Notes: generated by a model from the letters alone, not told the origin. A DNA stretch of 64,000 nt from Cercis canadensis (GCA_003255065.1 QAOA01007117.1:50854-114853); one strand, 5' to 3'. Counted from the stretch's first letter, positions 1 through 11,867 are shown. Numbers and translations are program-made.

Positions 1-924
1 TGTGTTTTCATCTATCAATTTGATACTCTAGAACTTGTTCTGTTTCTTAGTTGAGATTACATTTGCACATGCATGCATAAAAGTGATTAAGGCATTCCTT
101 TCTTTGAGAAGCTACTAGACCAAATAGCTAACCTTGATTTTATCCTTTGATTACCCTTTTTTGAGCCTAATGATCCTTTCTTTCATGTGTAGCTCATTGC
201 AAACCTAAGTGTAAAACCATGTCCTACCCAACCCTTAGGAATTGCAGAACATTGCATTGAATAAAAATGGAGTAAATTCTTACAAAAACAAAGCATCAAG
301 TTGTGGCTGATTGGTTGTGGCTGAAATTGTTAAGTGTTATGCTTTAAAAAAAAAAATGAAAAAAATACAGCAGCAACAAGAGAATAAAGTTTTTTTGGGA
401 AAAGAAAAAAATGAGTTGAAGCCCAAAGTCAAGATGCATAAAGTACTTGAATTTCTCCATAATTAGATGCTCCTTGTGATTCCTTGGGTGCTTTAGCCAT
501 TTTTTCCATATTATTGTCATCCATGTACCTTTCCCTATTACAACCCTTTAAAAGTCCTTTTGATTTGTGTTATGCATGTGACATAGGTAGTGAAGACTGA
601 GAAAGTGAACAAGCTTATGGTAGTGTGATTTTGATAGGATGATTGGAGAGAAATACTTACCTTAGACACTTGAGAGAATTGAGAACATTTATTTATCTTG
701 TGAGAGGCTATCTACTTTGACTCATTAAATAAAATTGCCATGTTTTTGTTCTTTAGTTGTCAAGAGATATTGTTCCATGAGTGTTGCTATTCTTTAAGTT
801 TGAATTGTTTTCTTACCTTAATCTTTGCATTCTTGATTTGATTGCAGAGTTATTTTTCTTATTCTAGTTAGTTTGTTTCTTGTGATTTTACCCAGGAGTG
901 CAAAAAGCTATGTGTGGGGGAATT
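1..924 (+). mobile_element. 3' non-coding end of a gypsy-type LTR retrotransposon
   Basis: This stretch holds no convincing coding sequence. It ends in a purine-rich tract with a run of G (about 911-924) directly before TGATAACA, which starts the LTR at 925. That arrangement is the usual polypurine tract plus 3' LTR of a plus-strand Ty3/gypsy element. The coding part and 5' LTR would lie left of the window. The direction is supported by the LTR at 43718-45025, of the same family on the other strand, which has a primer-binding site next to its inner end. Confidence 0.65.
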
Positions 925-2243
925 TGATAACACATTATTTTATACTATTTGTTTCTCTTATACTTAGTCTTTTAGTGTGTGTTTCTAGTGATTTTTATGG
1001 CTTTTAGACATGTTTTGTAGATTTGGACTTGTTGGTGCTTGTAGATTTTAATTGCTTAATTGTTAAATTCTGGCACTGCTTACGTTTTTCACCATATCTT
1101 TTGCTAGCGATGTCCGATTTATGTGATTCCAGTTTCGTTGGAAAGCTGACAGAAAATGCCACATTTCATATGAAGAGCCCAGAAGCTGATTCTCGCGTCT
1201 GGACAACTGAAATTCGCATGAAAGCAGTCCAGATTTTCTACTCCGCCCAGCACTCCGCCCAGCATTGACTGATTCCTTTCCTTAGGGCTGCCTATTGGAC
1301 CAGAGCATGTTTATTTGGGCCAACATCTACTTTTTGGGCCAGCACACATGACACTAGGGCTTGATCATGTTTTTACCATTAATAATTTAGGAAACTAGGT
1401 TTATTTTGTAATTAGGAAACCATTAGGAAACCTAGAGGAGGCAGCCAGCTAGTATATATTCTCAAGTTGTTGAAGCAAAACATACACAATCAAAAGAGAT
1501 ACGAAATTCCTTGAGCTGCTGCTGCCTCCTTTGCTGAGTTCGTTTTTCCCCTTTGCTTTGTGTTCAAGTTTTCCATGGAAGGCTAAGTTCGTTTGTAATC
1601 AATTCAAGAGGAGCCAAACTTGACAATCCAGAGTTCCTGTGCTTCAACCGGGTTTGATTTAATTTAATTTGAATTACTGCTTCTCCCCTTCTTCATGTGA
1701 TTGAATGGTACTTTGATTCCATGAGTTGTATGAATTTAAATCGGTTGATTAGATTCATAACAGTAATCAGATTGATAATCATACTTTAAAGGTCTTTAAT
1801 ATATGGTTAACTTGGATAATTCGGTTATTAAATTAATCTGGATTTAGTGATATAGAGCGGTTGCCTAGAGTCTTAATTCCATGATTAATTGAATCCTGAT
1901 TGGTAAATCAGTAGGAATTCTAAGTGTTATTGTTAGGGGTTCCAGGTAACACTTAACCAAGAATTAAATCAGATCTAGTTTATCTTTAGTGAACAAGGAT
2001 GGATTAAGGTTTGGTTGCCTGCTTGAGTTGATTGCGTTTTCTCTTATTTAATAAATTCAGTTTACTGTTTCCTTAATTCTTAATATATTGCATTCAACAC
2101 AAACCCCCCCTTATTCTGTTCTTGCTTAAGTTCTTCAAAGATTAGTTGTTCTGGTGAATCCTTGGGAGACAACACTGGTTGCATCCTATACTATAATTTA
2201 GTTGTAATTAGTAGTTTAATTTTGTATGGTTTGGCACCCGTCA
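925..2243 (+). mobile_element. 3' LTR, family A (Athila-like), 1.32 kb
   Basis: It begins TGATAACACATT and ends GGCACCCGTCA. The same sequence recurs at 41436-41931 (plus strand, cut short by a gap), 43718-45025 (minus) and 39659-40330 (minus, 3' half only). In the 43718 copy the inner edge is followed by a PBS-like TGGCGCCGTTGCTGGGG, which fixes the LTR polarity. Sequence right of 2243 is an unrelated Mutator-like transposase, so this is the right boundary of an element inserted in an older transposon. No target duplication can be checked because the left end is outside the window. Confidence 0.8.
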
Positions 2244-3075
2244 CATTTCAATTTTAGAAACTCAAATATGATGAATATATGAGGGAGATACGAAGTGAAT
2301 TGAAGGAGGAATGAGTATGGACATACCTTCAAGATTTTGATATAACAAAGTGGACGTTACACAGGGACACTGAGGGGAGATGTTATGGGCAAATGACAAC
2401 AAACTTGGTTGAGTCAGTGAACGAAACTTTGAAAAGAGTTCGGAACTTGCCAATTACAACCCTTCTTCAGGCAACCTATTATAGAATGAATGTAATTTTT
2501 CTAACTAGAAGAGAAAGGGCTTAGACACAAATGAGCAGTGGCCAACGTTGGACCGATGATGTCATGAACATAATGCAGCTTAATGTGGAGAAGGCATCCA
2601 TACACAAGTCAATTTCCTCTGATAGGGATAAAGGGTCTTCTGAAGTTGAAGAAAGGTATGACTCATTCACAAGAAGAGGTGGACGCAAGTTTCCTTTAAA
2701 TCTTGTTGAGAGAAAATGTGATTGTTAAGAGTTTCAAGCTCTCCATATACCATGCTCCCACGCCATGGCTGCATGTGCAGTAATTTCATTAAGCAAATGG
2801 ACATATGTTGATCCTGTGTACTCTATCCAATCAGTGATGGATACTTATAGGGGAACGTTTAACCCAATTGGAGGAAATTAATATTGGCCTCCAAATGATG
2901 GAATGAACCTCATGCCCAACCCTGCACAACTGAGGGAAAAAGGTCATCCTCGTTCCACTCGCATACAAAATGAGATGGACTAGCAAGATTCTTAACACAC
3001 TACAAGTAGATGTAATTTTTGTCGCATGGAAGGCCATAATAGGTGGAGAAGGCATGAACAGAAGGATAGATCATC
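2244..3075 (+). pseudogene. Mutator-like (MULE/MuDR) transposase, C-terminal part
   Basis: Joined frames read as the C-terminal third of a MULE transposase. Around 2400-2520 is the stretch NLVESVNETLKRVRNLPI. A SWIM-type zinc finger CDC-x-EFQALHIPCSHAMAAC lies at about 2715-2775. It is followed by a WTYVDPVYSIQSVMDTYRG segment and a terminal CCHC-like knuckle (C-N-F-C-R-M-E-G-H, about 3010-3045). Such proteins cut and paste DNA between long terminal inverted repeats, and the SWIM finger is typical of plant MuDR and FAR1 relatives. Stops interrupt the frame near 2522 and 2726, so it is dead. The N-terminal catalytic DDE part is absent: the gypsy LTR ending at 2243 abuts it. Confidence 0.8.
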
Positions 3076-3299
3076 CATGAATTTTTTTTTCGTGCAATTT
3101 TATTTACTTCCATGCGATTCTGAAATGTAATTTAACATCTTAAGCATAATATTTTGGTCAATTAAGATAAATTTTAATGACTTAGTCTTAGAATATACGA
3201 AAATCTTAAAGATTTGCTCACTCTCTCATCCTATATCTAAGAGTCATGATTTATTTTTACTAACTCTTATTATCATAATGACGATTAACAAGTTGTGAA

Positions 3300-3839
3300 A
3301 ATGATTTTGCAATATATACCTGGAGACATTTTTGAATATGTGGACGTCACTAGATGTTAGATAGTGAATTTTGGTATCCTTTAGATCCTATGTTGCATGA
3401 CTCCCCTCAAGGACATAGTATAATGTTGATGAAATGGGAACACAAAGAAATTCAAGCTACAAATTTGCGCGAGTTGGCTATGATCCAAAACATTCGTGCT
3501 CCATGGCATTTGATGATACACATGTCAAGGAAAAATGTTACGGAGCTACGATCGGTTTGTATCGCATTAGAGAAGAAAATAATCGTCTAAGGATTAGAAT
3601 GATGCAAAGGGATGAACATAGTGCAACAGAAGCAATGAAGGATGGTGATATAGCATGTCTTGTCATGTGGAGTGGTCTTAGCAGAGAACCAGAGTGTCAA
3701 TCTGACATTGAGATGTCAGATGAAGATTGATGAAGCCAAATGTTTGAAAATGTTACTTGTGGTTTAATGTATTTAATTGTATAAGTTTATTTATGTATCT
3801 TGTATCTACCTTGACAACATGTATATGTCAATCACATAT
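3300..3839 (+). pseudogene. Hypothetical ORF with charged coiled-coil end
   Basis: A plus-strand reading frame at 3434-3730 (98 residues, stop at 3728-3730) has a charged, probably helical segment (IREENNRLRIRMMQRDEH) and an acidic C-terminus ending SDIEMSDED. A similar RNENNR helix occurs in the frame at 6838-7066, so both may come from related transposon ORFs. I do not recognise the family. It follows the transposase remnant on the same strand and may be part of the same composite element. It could also be a chance frame, since no promoter or start context supports it. Confidence 0.3.
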
Positions 3840-4164
3840 TTCAATAATGTAGTATTCAATATTAATTCTAACATGTTTAGGGTTTAGAGTTTAGAGTTTG
3901 TGTTTTCAAATTTGAGTTAGGTTTGATGTTTAGGGTTTGGAGTTTAGAGTTTAGGGTTTGGGATTTGGGGTCTAAGGTTTAGGATTTAGGGATTGAGATT
4001 TAAGATTTAGGGTTTTGGATTTGGGGTTAGGGTTTAGGATGTAGGGTTTAAAGTTTAAGGTTTAGGGTATAGAGTTTGAGATTTAAAGTTTGGGGTTTAG
4101 GGTCTTGGATTTAGGGGTTTGGCATTTGGTTTAGGGTTTAGGGTTTGAATACTACATAATTCAA
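3840..4164. repeat. Degenerate telomere-like (TTTAGGG)n block between inverted repeats
   Basis: From about 3873 to 4149 the sequence is made almost wholly of variants of the plant telomere heptamer TTTAGGG (TTTAGAG, TTTGGGG, TTTAAGG and others). The block lies between a perfect 12-bp inverted repeat: TGTAGTATTCAA at 3848-3859 and TTGAATACTACA at 4145-4156. The pairing extends to 20 bp at 18/20 identity (3840-3859 with 4145-4164). No coding potential is seen. Confidence 0.85.
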
Positions 4165-4199
4165 GTTTGGAGTGCCGTATATATTTATATCATCTTATT

Positions 4200-5200
4200 C
4201 ACATATAGTTCTTACAATATCTTCTCATATTAGCAGGTCAATGTCGCTTCCATCACATGAGTTTCAGATGAATACAACATAGTTTGAAGATAACGACGAA
4301 TATACTTGGGATATATGTCATCCCAAGGGTTGTTCCATAAGATATTTGATGAGGAACTTCAAGACATACAAGTAAATCCTTCAAACATTACGAATCTCCC
4401 ACGGGACTTACGATTGTTATCGAAATCAATGATCCTTTACAAAAAAATCCTTACACACAAAACTGGTGGCTAGTTGATGAGTCAGAGATGTCGAGGATAT
4501 TGCCCTCATATATTGTTCTTGACATGAGTGTACCTAATTGGAGTACATTAGGAGTTCCCATTGAGTACCCAAACCCAGAGCGAGACCGTTTGGAGAAGTT
4601 GGCATGGATGAGAAATACATCCAAGCGTTAAATGACTAGTGGCCATACATGCATCCTTGGCACTATGAGTTGACTAATAGCAATACCTATTTCCTTATTC
4701 CTACACAGAAACTGCGTCTCAACATTGTGCGACAACATGGAGTGGCACAAGAGATGCATGTAAGACTGACTTATATACCCACTACAATACATTTCAATGA
4801 CATGCCAGGGCATCATTTGTGTTTGGAGCCATTACCTATTGATCCACGACGTCATGGATTTTATCTGGCACATGTCAACACGAATGTCGCAACATGGAAT
4901 TGTAGAGGTGTAGCACATCCAGACTTCTAAGACATTGCACACATGATATGTTGTCTACACGGAGTTAGTGTCTTAATCTTGACGGAGACGCGTTACGAGG
5001 GTAACGACTAGATACAAATTCACATCGGACAATCTATTGGTTTCAATAACATGATCACAACCCGGTGTAATGGCTTCACTAGAGCTAGTTGGGTACTTTG
5101 GAAAGATGATGTCACACTCATATGTCATCAGAATCATCATCATTTTAATTTAGATTTCGTTTTGAATGTTCGACTAGATCCTCAATGACATCTAATTAAT
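4200..5200 (+). pseudogene. LINE-like ORF with endonuclease (EEP) domain remnant
   Basis: The open frame 4649-4930 ends with ATWNCRGVAHPDF, which matches the start of the endonuclease/exonuclease/phosphatase domain of plant L1-type LINE proteins (typical WNCRGxxxPxF). After the stop at 4928 the same frame continues with VLILTETRYEG and then a TTRCNGFTRASWVLWKDD segment, both with the expected spacing for that fold. Upstream (about 4200-4640) is a degraded frame I cannot assign. No reverse transcriptase follows: an LTR and a different ORF come next. It is a fragment of a LINE-type protein, or of a protein that borrowed its domain. The family call rests on these motifs only. Confidence 0.55.
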
Positions 5201-5340
5201 TGCTGACATTATATAAATAAGTGGTAATTACAATGTATTAAATTTGATTACTTGCAAAATAATTTTATTATTGCTCTAATTTTGTAATTAAATAGGGTCA
5301 AACGTTATGCATTGAAGACGCGGCGCATCTCGAGGTCTAA

Positions 5341-7180
5341 CAGTGTGGTTGTTGCCAAAGTTTAATAATAATTATTGATGTTTACTTTTATGAACTTGTA
5401 TTAAATCGAAACATAGCTATAATCACTTTAGGCAAGTATACCTATCATTTTGTAGAATAGCTTGATTGAGTACGGATGTCGATCCCACGAGGAACTATAG
5501 CTATTAGTAATAATCCTTTTTCTATTATCTAATCTCAGAAATTCGGTTTGATAAATGACTAACTAATCTAAAATAATATAAACAAGATAATAAAACAATA
5601 ACAAAGAATTTGATAGATTTATCAATCGAAGGATAGGTCTAAATGAGAATCCCCCTAGGGCAAGCATTGCACTATCATCTTTAACTCAGTGGACACCAAT
5701 ACTTTACTTAGATTGATGGGAATCCCTAAATTATGCCTTAATCTTTCTTAAGCAATAAGACATCTATTCTTAGGTTGAATGACTGAAATCTCTTCCAAAT
5801 CAAAACCCCTAAGAAAGCATTAGTTTGTGTTTTATGGATTCCCTTAGTACATTGACTCAAATCAGAGGACTTATGTGAATCCTATCTCTAGTGATCCCAA
5901 GCAAAACCCATTGTCTACAAGTGATCTTATCCAATCTACAATCTCTCAATCTATAAACTGGAATCTGGTGCTAAATCAATGGCTAGCAACATCAACTCAA
6001 CACAAATAATAATCATAGACAATTCTAAGAATTAAAGATGTATTCCCATTGAATCAAAAGAATCAAAATACAAATATATTTCTAGGGTTCATCCTATCTA
6101 AATCTTTACAAGTAAGTTATGATAAAATCTAATCAAAATAATACAGAGAAGACAAGATGGAATCAGATGAAAACTCATTCTCATGAAGTTCTTGCAATGG
6201 GTTGATCTTCCATCTTGCTCTTCTTCCAGCCTCTAGGGTTGGACTCCCGCCTCTGGCTCTGAATCGTGTCTTTGAATGTCCAAAAGACGGTGCTCTTTCT
6301 CCCTCTCTTCGATGCCCATATATACAGCTCTAAATGTAGGATTTCACCTTGCAGAAGCTCGAACACGGCCTAGACACGGTCGTGCTCACTTAAGATGGCT
6401 GGGCGTGTTGCTTGAAATACTTCTCTGGATCTTGGACACGGCCCGAAACACGGCCGTGTCTCTACAACAGGGGGCGTGTTCCTCTTCTGGGTTGTCTATG
6501 GACTGAGGACACGACATCAACACGGGCGTGTTCTTCACTAACCCTGGCCGTGTTCCTCTGGAAACTGGAGAAGAGCTCTCTGGATGCTAGACATGGGCGT
6601 GGACACGGCCATGTCACGGCCGTGTTCCCTGTCTGGACATTGAATTCTTCTAATTTCTCTGCTCTTCTGCTCCAGAAATCCTTAAAACTCTTCCTTTTAC
6701 TCAATCAACCCAAGAAACACCTGAAAACACAAGTAGATGAGTTAAGTGTCATGTTTAATGCGAATTTGCTCAAATCCAAGTAGGAATCCATTGATGAAAC
6801 ATGGAACTTAAAGGTCTAATAAGCACATATCAATTATGAATGCGAAAAACACTCTGATCTCAAAGCATATTATGCAGGATTATATCGTGAATGGGTTTAT
6901 AGAACCGAAGAGGCCAAACATTTGATGCAACAGTTAGAATCCTTAGGAGATCCCCCTGTTTATAGATTATCTTCAACAATGGATCAAAGGAATCGACATG
7001 ATTATGAGGCTGTCATTTTACAGATTCGAAATGAAAACAACAGAATGTTGGTTCATAAATGAAAATATTATTTTTTAAAACTTGCTATGGAACAAGCTAC
7101 TGTTATGAATCGTGAGTTAACCCCTGTATAAGTTGACCACGCTATGAGTTGTCCAAATTACATGACGGACGACGAATAAT
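5341..7180 (+). pseudogene. Unassigned ORF split by the solo LTR
   Basis: If the solo LTR and one ATTAT are ignored, the plus-strand frame reads straight from 5349 through the junction into 6838, joining WLLPKFNNNY to ECEKHSDLK and continuing YAGLYREWVYRTEEAKHLMQ to a stop near 7062. The downstream part (about 6840-7060) is charged and probably helical. It resembles the ORF at 3434-3730 in its RNENNR segment. I do not know its function. Its position between a LINE-like endonuclease fragment and a PMD gene suggests it belonged to a transposable element. Confidence 0.45.
5376..6832 (-). mobile_element. Solo LTR, family B, 1.46 kb, target duplication ATTAT
   Basis: The segment starts TGATGTTTAC and ends CACATATCA on the plus strand. 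It is flanked by identical 5-bp repeats ATTAT (5371-5375 and 6833-6837). A copy of the same family lies at 47228-48694, also flanked by a 5-bp duplication, and the two share segments such as GTACCTATCATTTT with small changes. No coding sequence or second LTR is present, so this is a solo LTR left by LTR-LTR recombination. Orientation on the minus strand is inferred from its likeness to other gypsy LTRs in the window. About 6360-6640 it is dense in CACGG/CCGTG palindromes. Confidence 0.88.
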
Positions 7181-7440
7181 ATTAGCAAATGGTGTTGTCT
7201 GTACATGTGTGATACTGTGTTGTAACAATTAATTTGTAACATTAACTTTTTTACTTGTATATACTCATGAAAATGAGTTGATGTCAATTTATTAATTTTA
7301 GACATAGTTTTAAATATTCGACTGCACTCGGAATGAGATCAAATAATGTAAACTAACAATTTATCTATTTACACATAACATTAAATATAAATACATATTA
7401 ATAAGCATAATGAAAATATTACATCATACAAATATTTACA

Positions 7441-9900
7441 CTAAGGCCTCCAGCCACGGCCACGACCATGTCTACGTCAGTCAACTATGAGATGACCTCC
7501 TGTCCCACAAGTCCTCGAATGTATCACACGTCGACCACATCCAGTAGGGTTGCCTTGCTCCTCAGCACAAACCTCCTTTGGCATGAGATAGTCATCTAAG
7601 AATGCCTAGAACTCTAATACAGTACCACTCTTGTCTGTGTAATCAACACGAGTATCTACCTGTGGGGTTGTCATAGGATTAGCCAACAAATTTGAAAAGC
7701 CACCATATGAAGACCTTATCCCCAGACCATCGTGGCTAAGGTCAACACCAAGTGCTGATTGGGGGTACTGTCATGAGTGGCAAATATGTTATGTGAGGGC
7801 AAATCAAATCCTCCCGTATAAGCACTAGACACCATGTCCACGGCTGTCGGCTGTTGTGTGACATGTGTCTCCTACTGCACAGGTGGTGGTGAACTGGCCA
7901 CTTCATTAAGGCTATGGGAACGCCTTCTGGACGAAGAATGTGACATTGACGTTCAACATGACGAGCCTACTGTATCTGTACCGATGCCCCCATTTGCACC
8001 GACAACAGGTGCCATAGGCACGTTAGGCAGTGGCATAAACGTGCACCCATGACGCTGGCTGCCATAATCTGATGGAACAAACCCCCATCGGGATCATAGT
8101 TGCATCATTTCATCCTGAAAAGCACTCCACTCCTCTGGGGTTAGCTGATGCTGAGATGATTGCTCCTGGAATGGTGGAGGAGGCTACTGGAATGGTGGAC
8201 AAGGTTGTTGGACTAGTGGAGGTTGCCATTGTGGGGGTGGCAGATACTGGACTGGAGGCGCTTGTTTTGAAAGAATGAACACTCATGAAAATTTCAGTAT
8301 CAAATAATCATGAAACACGTATAATTAAATTACATAAAATTAGTACCCGATTCTCCATAACAACATTTTTTATACATATCCACCTACGAGTGATGCGTCG
8401 AGACCATGACATGTAGTCAAGTACAATTGAGATATTCGACAATTGCACCTGCCAACATTGGTTAGTACGGTCATCCTATGCTACAATGTGTTGTTGGTGG
8501 AATTGTTCCCAATTTGTTAGTGTTTTTCTCCTCAACGTTAATGTATGCAGGTCCTTATCATAGATAACTGGCAAAAGGATGTGATGTTGCCCTACAAATT
8601 GTCAAAGTACTTGATTTGTGTAATGCGTCTCCACAATGAAGAAACATATGAGAGGGACCCGGATAGTCCAAATGGATGCGTCGGCAATACAATAACCTAG
8701 CAATTGACGTAGCATGTCATCGGTATACGGTTGCCATATTATCTGAAAATATTAAATCATAAGACAGTTAAATATTTTTAACTGTTAATAGAATAATAAA
8801 ACACAATTCTCATTATCAATAACTAGTAAATCTCACTTCATCATCTCTCAGTCTAACAAGTGCATTTCGGTATCCCTTGATGTTGTGATAGGGGACATTT
8901 CTACAAACCAAGTCAACATACCACCTACAATGTGAACGATACTCATGAATATTAACCACAATACACAATTCAAAAATGTAAAAATATTAAGCACTAGAAA
9001 AATATAAAATAATGATTTTGTAATAATATAAACTTACCACATGCCAAGTGGCCCCAGATTTAGGTTGTAGTCNTCATCAACCACCTACAATGTGAACGAT
9101 ACTCATGAATATTAACCACAATACACAATTCAAAAATGTAAAAATATTAAGCACTAGAAAAATATAAAATAATGATTTTGTAATAATATAAACTTACCAC
9201 ATGCCAAGTGGCCCCAGATTTAGGTTGTAGTCTATAACTCGTGTTGGAGCTATAGTGGGAAACTTCTTTCAAGCCCATATCACCAACAATGTCAAACAAG
9301 TAGCTATTTCTTTCACTCCCTCCATGCAACTGATGCATAGTTGTTTGTATAAGCAGGCAAGAACTACAGATCCCCAACTATATTGGCCGACATAATGCAT
9401 GTTCTCCAATAATTTCAAATATATGACATGCACATAAATCCTTGTGTGGTCAGGGATGAGCCACCCACCAATCAACCTTATGATATATGCCCCTAGCATA
9501 TTGTTGCACAACTTTATCTGGTGCATTATGAGGACACTCCCTAAACTGACTTCCAAGCCAGATAAGTAGCACCCTCGAACGTTGAATAGTGCCTTCGGGG
9601 GGTACTACACCAAGTAATTCCTCACATAGTCTTTCCAGGTCATAGTGTGTGCACCTACTCACTACATTCCCATCAATTGGTAGCCCTAACAACACTTCCA
9701 CATCCTGCAAAGTGATAGTGCATTCTTTGATTGGCATGTGGAATGTGTGCGTCTCTAGCCTCCATCGCTTCACCAGTGCTTGAACCAATGATTTATCTAA
9801 GTGAATGGAATGCATCTTTGCAACACCTCCAAAGCCAGCTAGACCCACATAATGCAACACTCATAGGTCATCTGGTGAGTTGCAACTGTCATGGCTACGG
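7441..9900 (-). pseudogene. Plant mobile domain (PMD, MAIN-like) gene, degraded
   Basis: Read on the minus strand, 9860-9201 encodes the start of a plant mobile domain: WRLETHTFHMP, CTITLQDVEVLLGLPIDG, GGWLIPDHTRIYV and YSWGSVVLACLYKQLC. A splice donor (GT) follows. The next exon-like block at about 8926-8837 begins WYVDLVCRNVPYHNIKGYRN. A third (about 8745-8345) carries IIWQPYTDDMLRQLLGYC and YMSWSRRITRRW, and the last (8280-7441) is rich in Pro and Gln and ends in HGRGRGWRP. Stops interrupt the third block (after QVL and before DDRTNQ). PMD proteins occur in plant transposons and in the host genes MAIN and MAIL1. This copy lies among transposon remnants and is probably of transposon origin. 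The segment 8917-9231 contains an assembly duplication. Confidence 0.78.
8920..9231. other. Assembly gap (N at 9073) with 150-bp flanking duplication
   Basis: A single N at 9073 is followed by a copy of the sequence starting ACCACCTACAATG that already appears at about 8920-9072. The two copies look identical over about 150 bp and include the PMD intron and donor site. The likely cause is unmerged overlapping contig ends, so one copy should be discounted. Confidence 0.85.
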
Positions 9901-11468
9901 GTGCACAATACTATATTTCGCTGTTTCAAATATCAAATTAATAAGTTTAAACACATCTCTACATGATAATACATAAAGAACAAATATCAAATATTATTCT
10001 TTTATACTTTATTTACTTTATTGCATAAAAAATATAGCTACTATATAATGATATAAACATCCTCATCATTATATTAACTATATCTACAAGATTATTTCTA
10101 TCACTAATCTAACTTAAATATAAATATACATTATTTCTGAATATTTTACTTCAAAATTTTTTCTAAAAAATGTAGCTAACAAAACATACATTATGATCTA
10201 AGCATTCTCATTATATTAACTATAGCTAAAAAATTAATTATAACATCAATCACATTAATCTAACTTAACTAGAAACATACATTATTTTTAAGCATTATGA
10301 TATAAACATTATCATTATATTAACTAGAGCTAAAAAANGTGGCCCCAGATTTAGGTTGTAGTCTATAACTCGTGTTGGAGCTATAGTGGGAAACTTCTTT
10401 CAAGCCCATATCACCAACAATGTCAAACAAGTAGCTATTTCTTTCACTCCCTCCATGCAACTGATGCATAGTTGTTTGTATAAGCAGGCAAGAACTACAG
10501 ATCCCCAACTATATTGGCCGACATAATGCATGTTCTCCAATAATTTCAAATATATGACATGGACATAAATCCTTATGTGGTCAAGGATCAGCCACCCACC
10601 AATCAACCTTATGATATATGCCCCTAGCATATTGTTGCACAACTTTATCTGGTGCATTATGAGGACAATCCCTAAACTGACTTCCAAGCCAGATAAGTAG
10701 CACCCTCGAACGTTGAATAGTGCCTTCGGGGGGTACTACACCAAGTAATTCCTCACATAGTCTTTCCAGGTCATAGTGTGTGCACCTACTCACTACATTC
10801 CCATCAATTGGTAGCCCTAACAACACTTCCACATCCTGCAAAGTGATAGTGCATTCTTTGACTGGCATGTGGAATGTGTGCGTCTCTAGCCTCCATCGCT
10901 TCACCAGTGCTTGAACCATTGATTTATCTAAGTGAATGGAATGCATCTTTGCAACACCTCCAAAGCTAGCTAGACCCACATAAAGCAACACTCATAGGTC
11001 ATCTGGTGAGTTGCAACTGTCATGGCTACGGGTGCACGATACTATATTCTGCTGTTTCAAATATCAAATTAATAAGTTTAAACACATCTCTACATGATAA
11101 TACATAAAGAACAAATATCAAATATTATTCTCTTATACTTTATTTACTTTAGTGCATAAAAAATATAGCTACTATATAATGATATAAACATCCTCATCAT
11201 TATATTAACTATATCTACAAGATTATTTCTATCACTAATCTAACTTAAATATAAATATACATTATTTCTGAATATTTTACTTCAAAATTTTTTCTAAAAA
11301 ATGTAGCTAACAAAACATACATTATGATCTAAGCATTCTCATTATATTAACTATAGCTAAAAAATTAATTATAACATCAATCACATTAATCTAACTTAAC
11401 TAGAAACATACATTATTTTTAAGCATTATGATATAAACATTATCATTATATTAACTAGAGCTAAAAAA
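9208..11468. other. Assembly gap (N at 10338) with 1.13-kb duplication
   Basis: Sequence 10339-11468 repeats 9208-10337 almost base for base, with a few substitutions (for example GTGTGGTCAGGG against ATGTGGTCAAGG near 9451 and 10582). The left copy ends exactly at the N, and the right copy continues past the end of the repeat. This fits two contig ends or two alleles joined in a row, not a biological tandem repeat, though that cannot be excluded. Confidence 0.8.
10339..11010 (-). pseudogene. Second copy of the PMD first exon (gap duplicate)
   Basis: The minus strand from 10991 to 10339 encodes the same mobile-domain exon as 9860-9208, with a few residue changes (for example MLLYVGLASF for MLHYVGLAGF). 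It is intact over 136 residues in its first frame, then shifts frame as the first copy does, within the same sequence. Because it starts at the N it is most likely the alternative allele or an unmerged contig end, not a separate gene. Confidence 0.7.
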
Positions 11469-11640
11469 TAAATTCTAACACTACTAATCTAAATTAAATT
11501 TAAACATATATTATTTCCAAATATTTTATTTCAATGTATGAAAAATATCACTAACATACATTATGATATAAATATCTCATTACATTACTATAATTAAAAA
11601 TTTATTTCTAACACTAATTTGACTAAACAATATATGAAAA
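11150..11640. repeat. AT-rich diverged tandem repeats upstream of the PMD gene
   Basis: The stretch is built of related units of about 100-150 bp. Each contains a version of TATATTAACTATAGCTAAAA, then TCTAACACTAATCTAACTTA, then ACATACATTATGATATAAAC. At least three units follow one another, and the same set appears at 10015-10337 through the gap duplication. No coding potential is seen. Confidence 0.6.
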
Positions 11641-11867
11641 TAATATTAATTATGTTCAAATTATAAAACCTACTCGTCCCTCCCACATTGCATTCGAAAT
11701 ATAAGTGCTTTGTTCTATCAATACTAAACTATTTTTCGGACTCGAATATACACCTTGATATGCCATAATAATTAGAACAATACATAAATAACAAGAAATA
11801 AAAGATGGAGAGTTGAAGAGAGTTGAAGAAGGAGCTCGACAATGCTAGGAGCTTTAGAGAGTTGAAG

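Noticed and set aside
1023..1268. 81-codon frame near the window start
   Set aside because: It lies wholly within the family A LTR; the matching part of the other copies does not keep a meaningful protein.
6276..6783. Overlapping frames on both strands
   Set aside because: They are inside the solo LTR and arise from the CACGG palindrome cluster, which lacks stops in several frames.
9208..11468. Tandem duplication of the PMD gene
   Set aside because: The left copy ends exactly at an N and the copies are nearly identical including non-coding flanks, so an assembly duplication is more likely.
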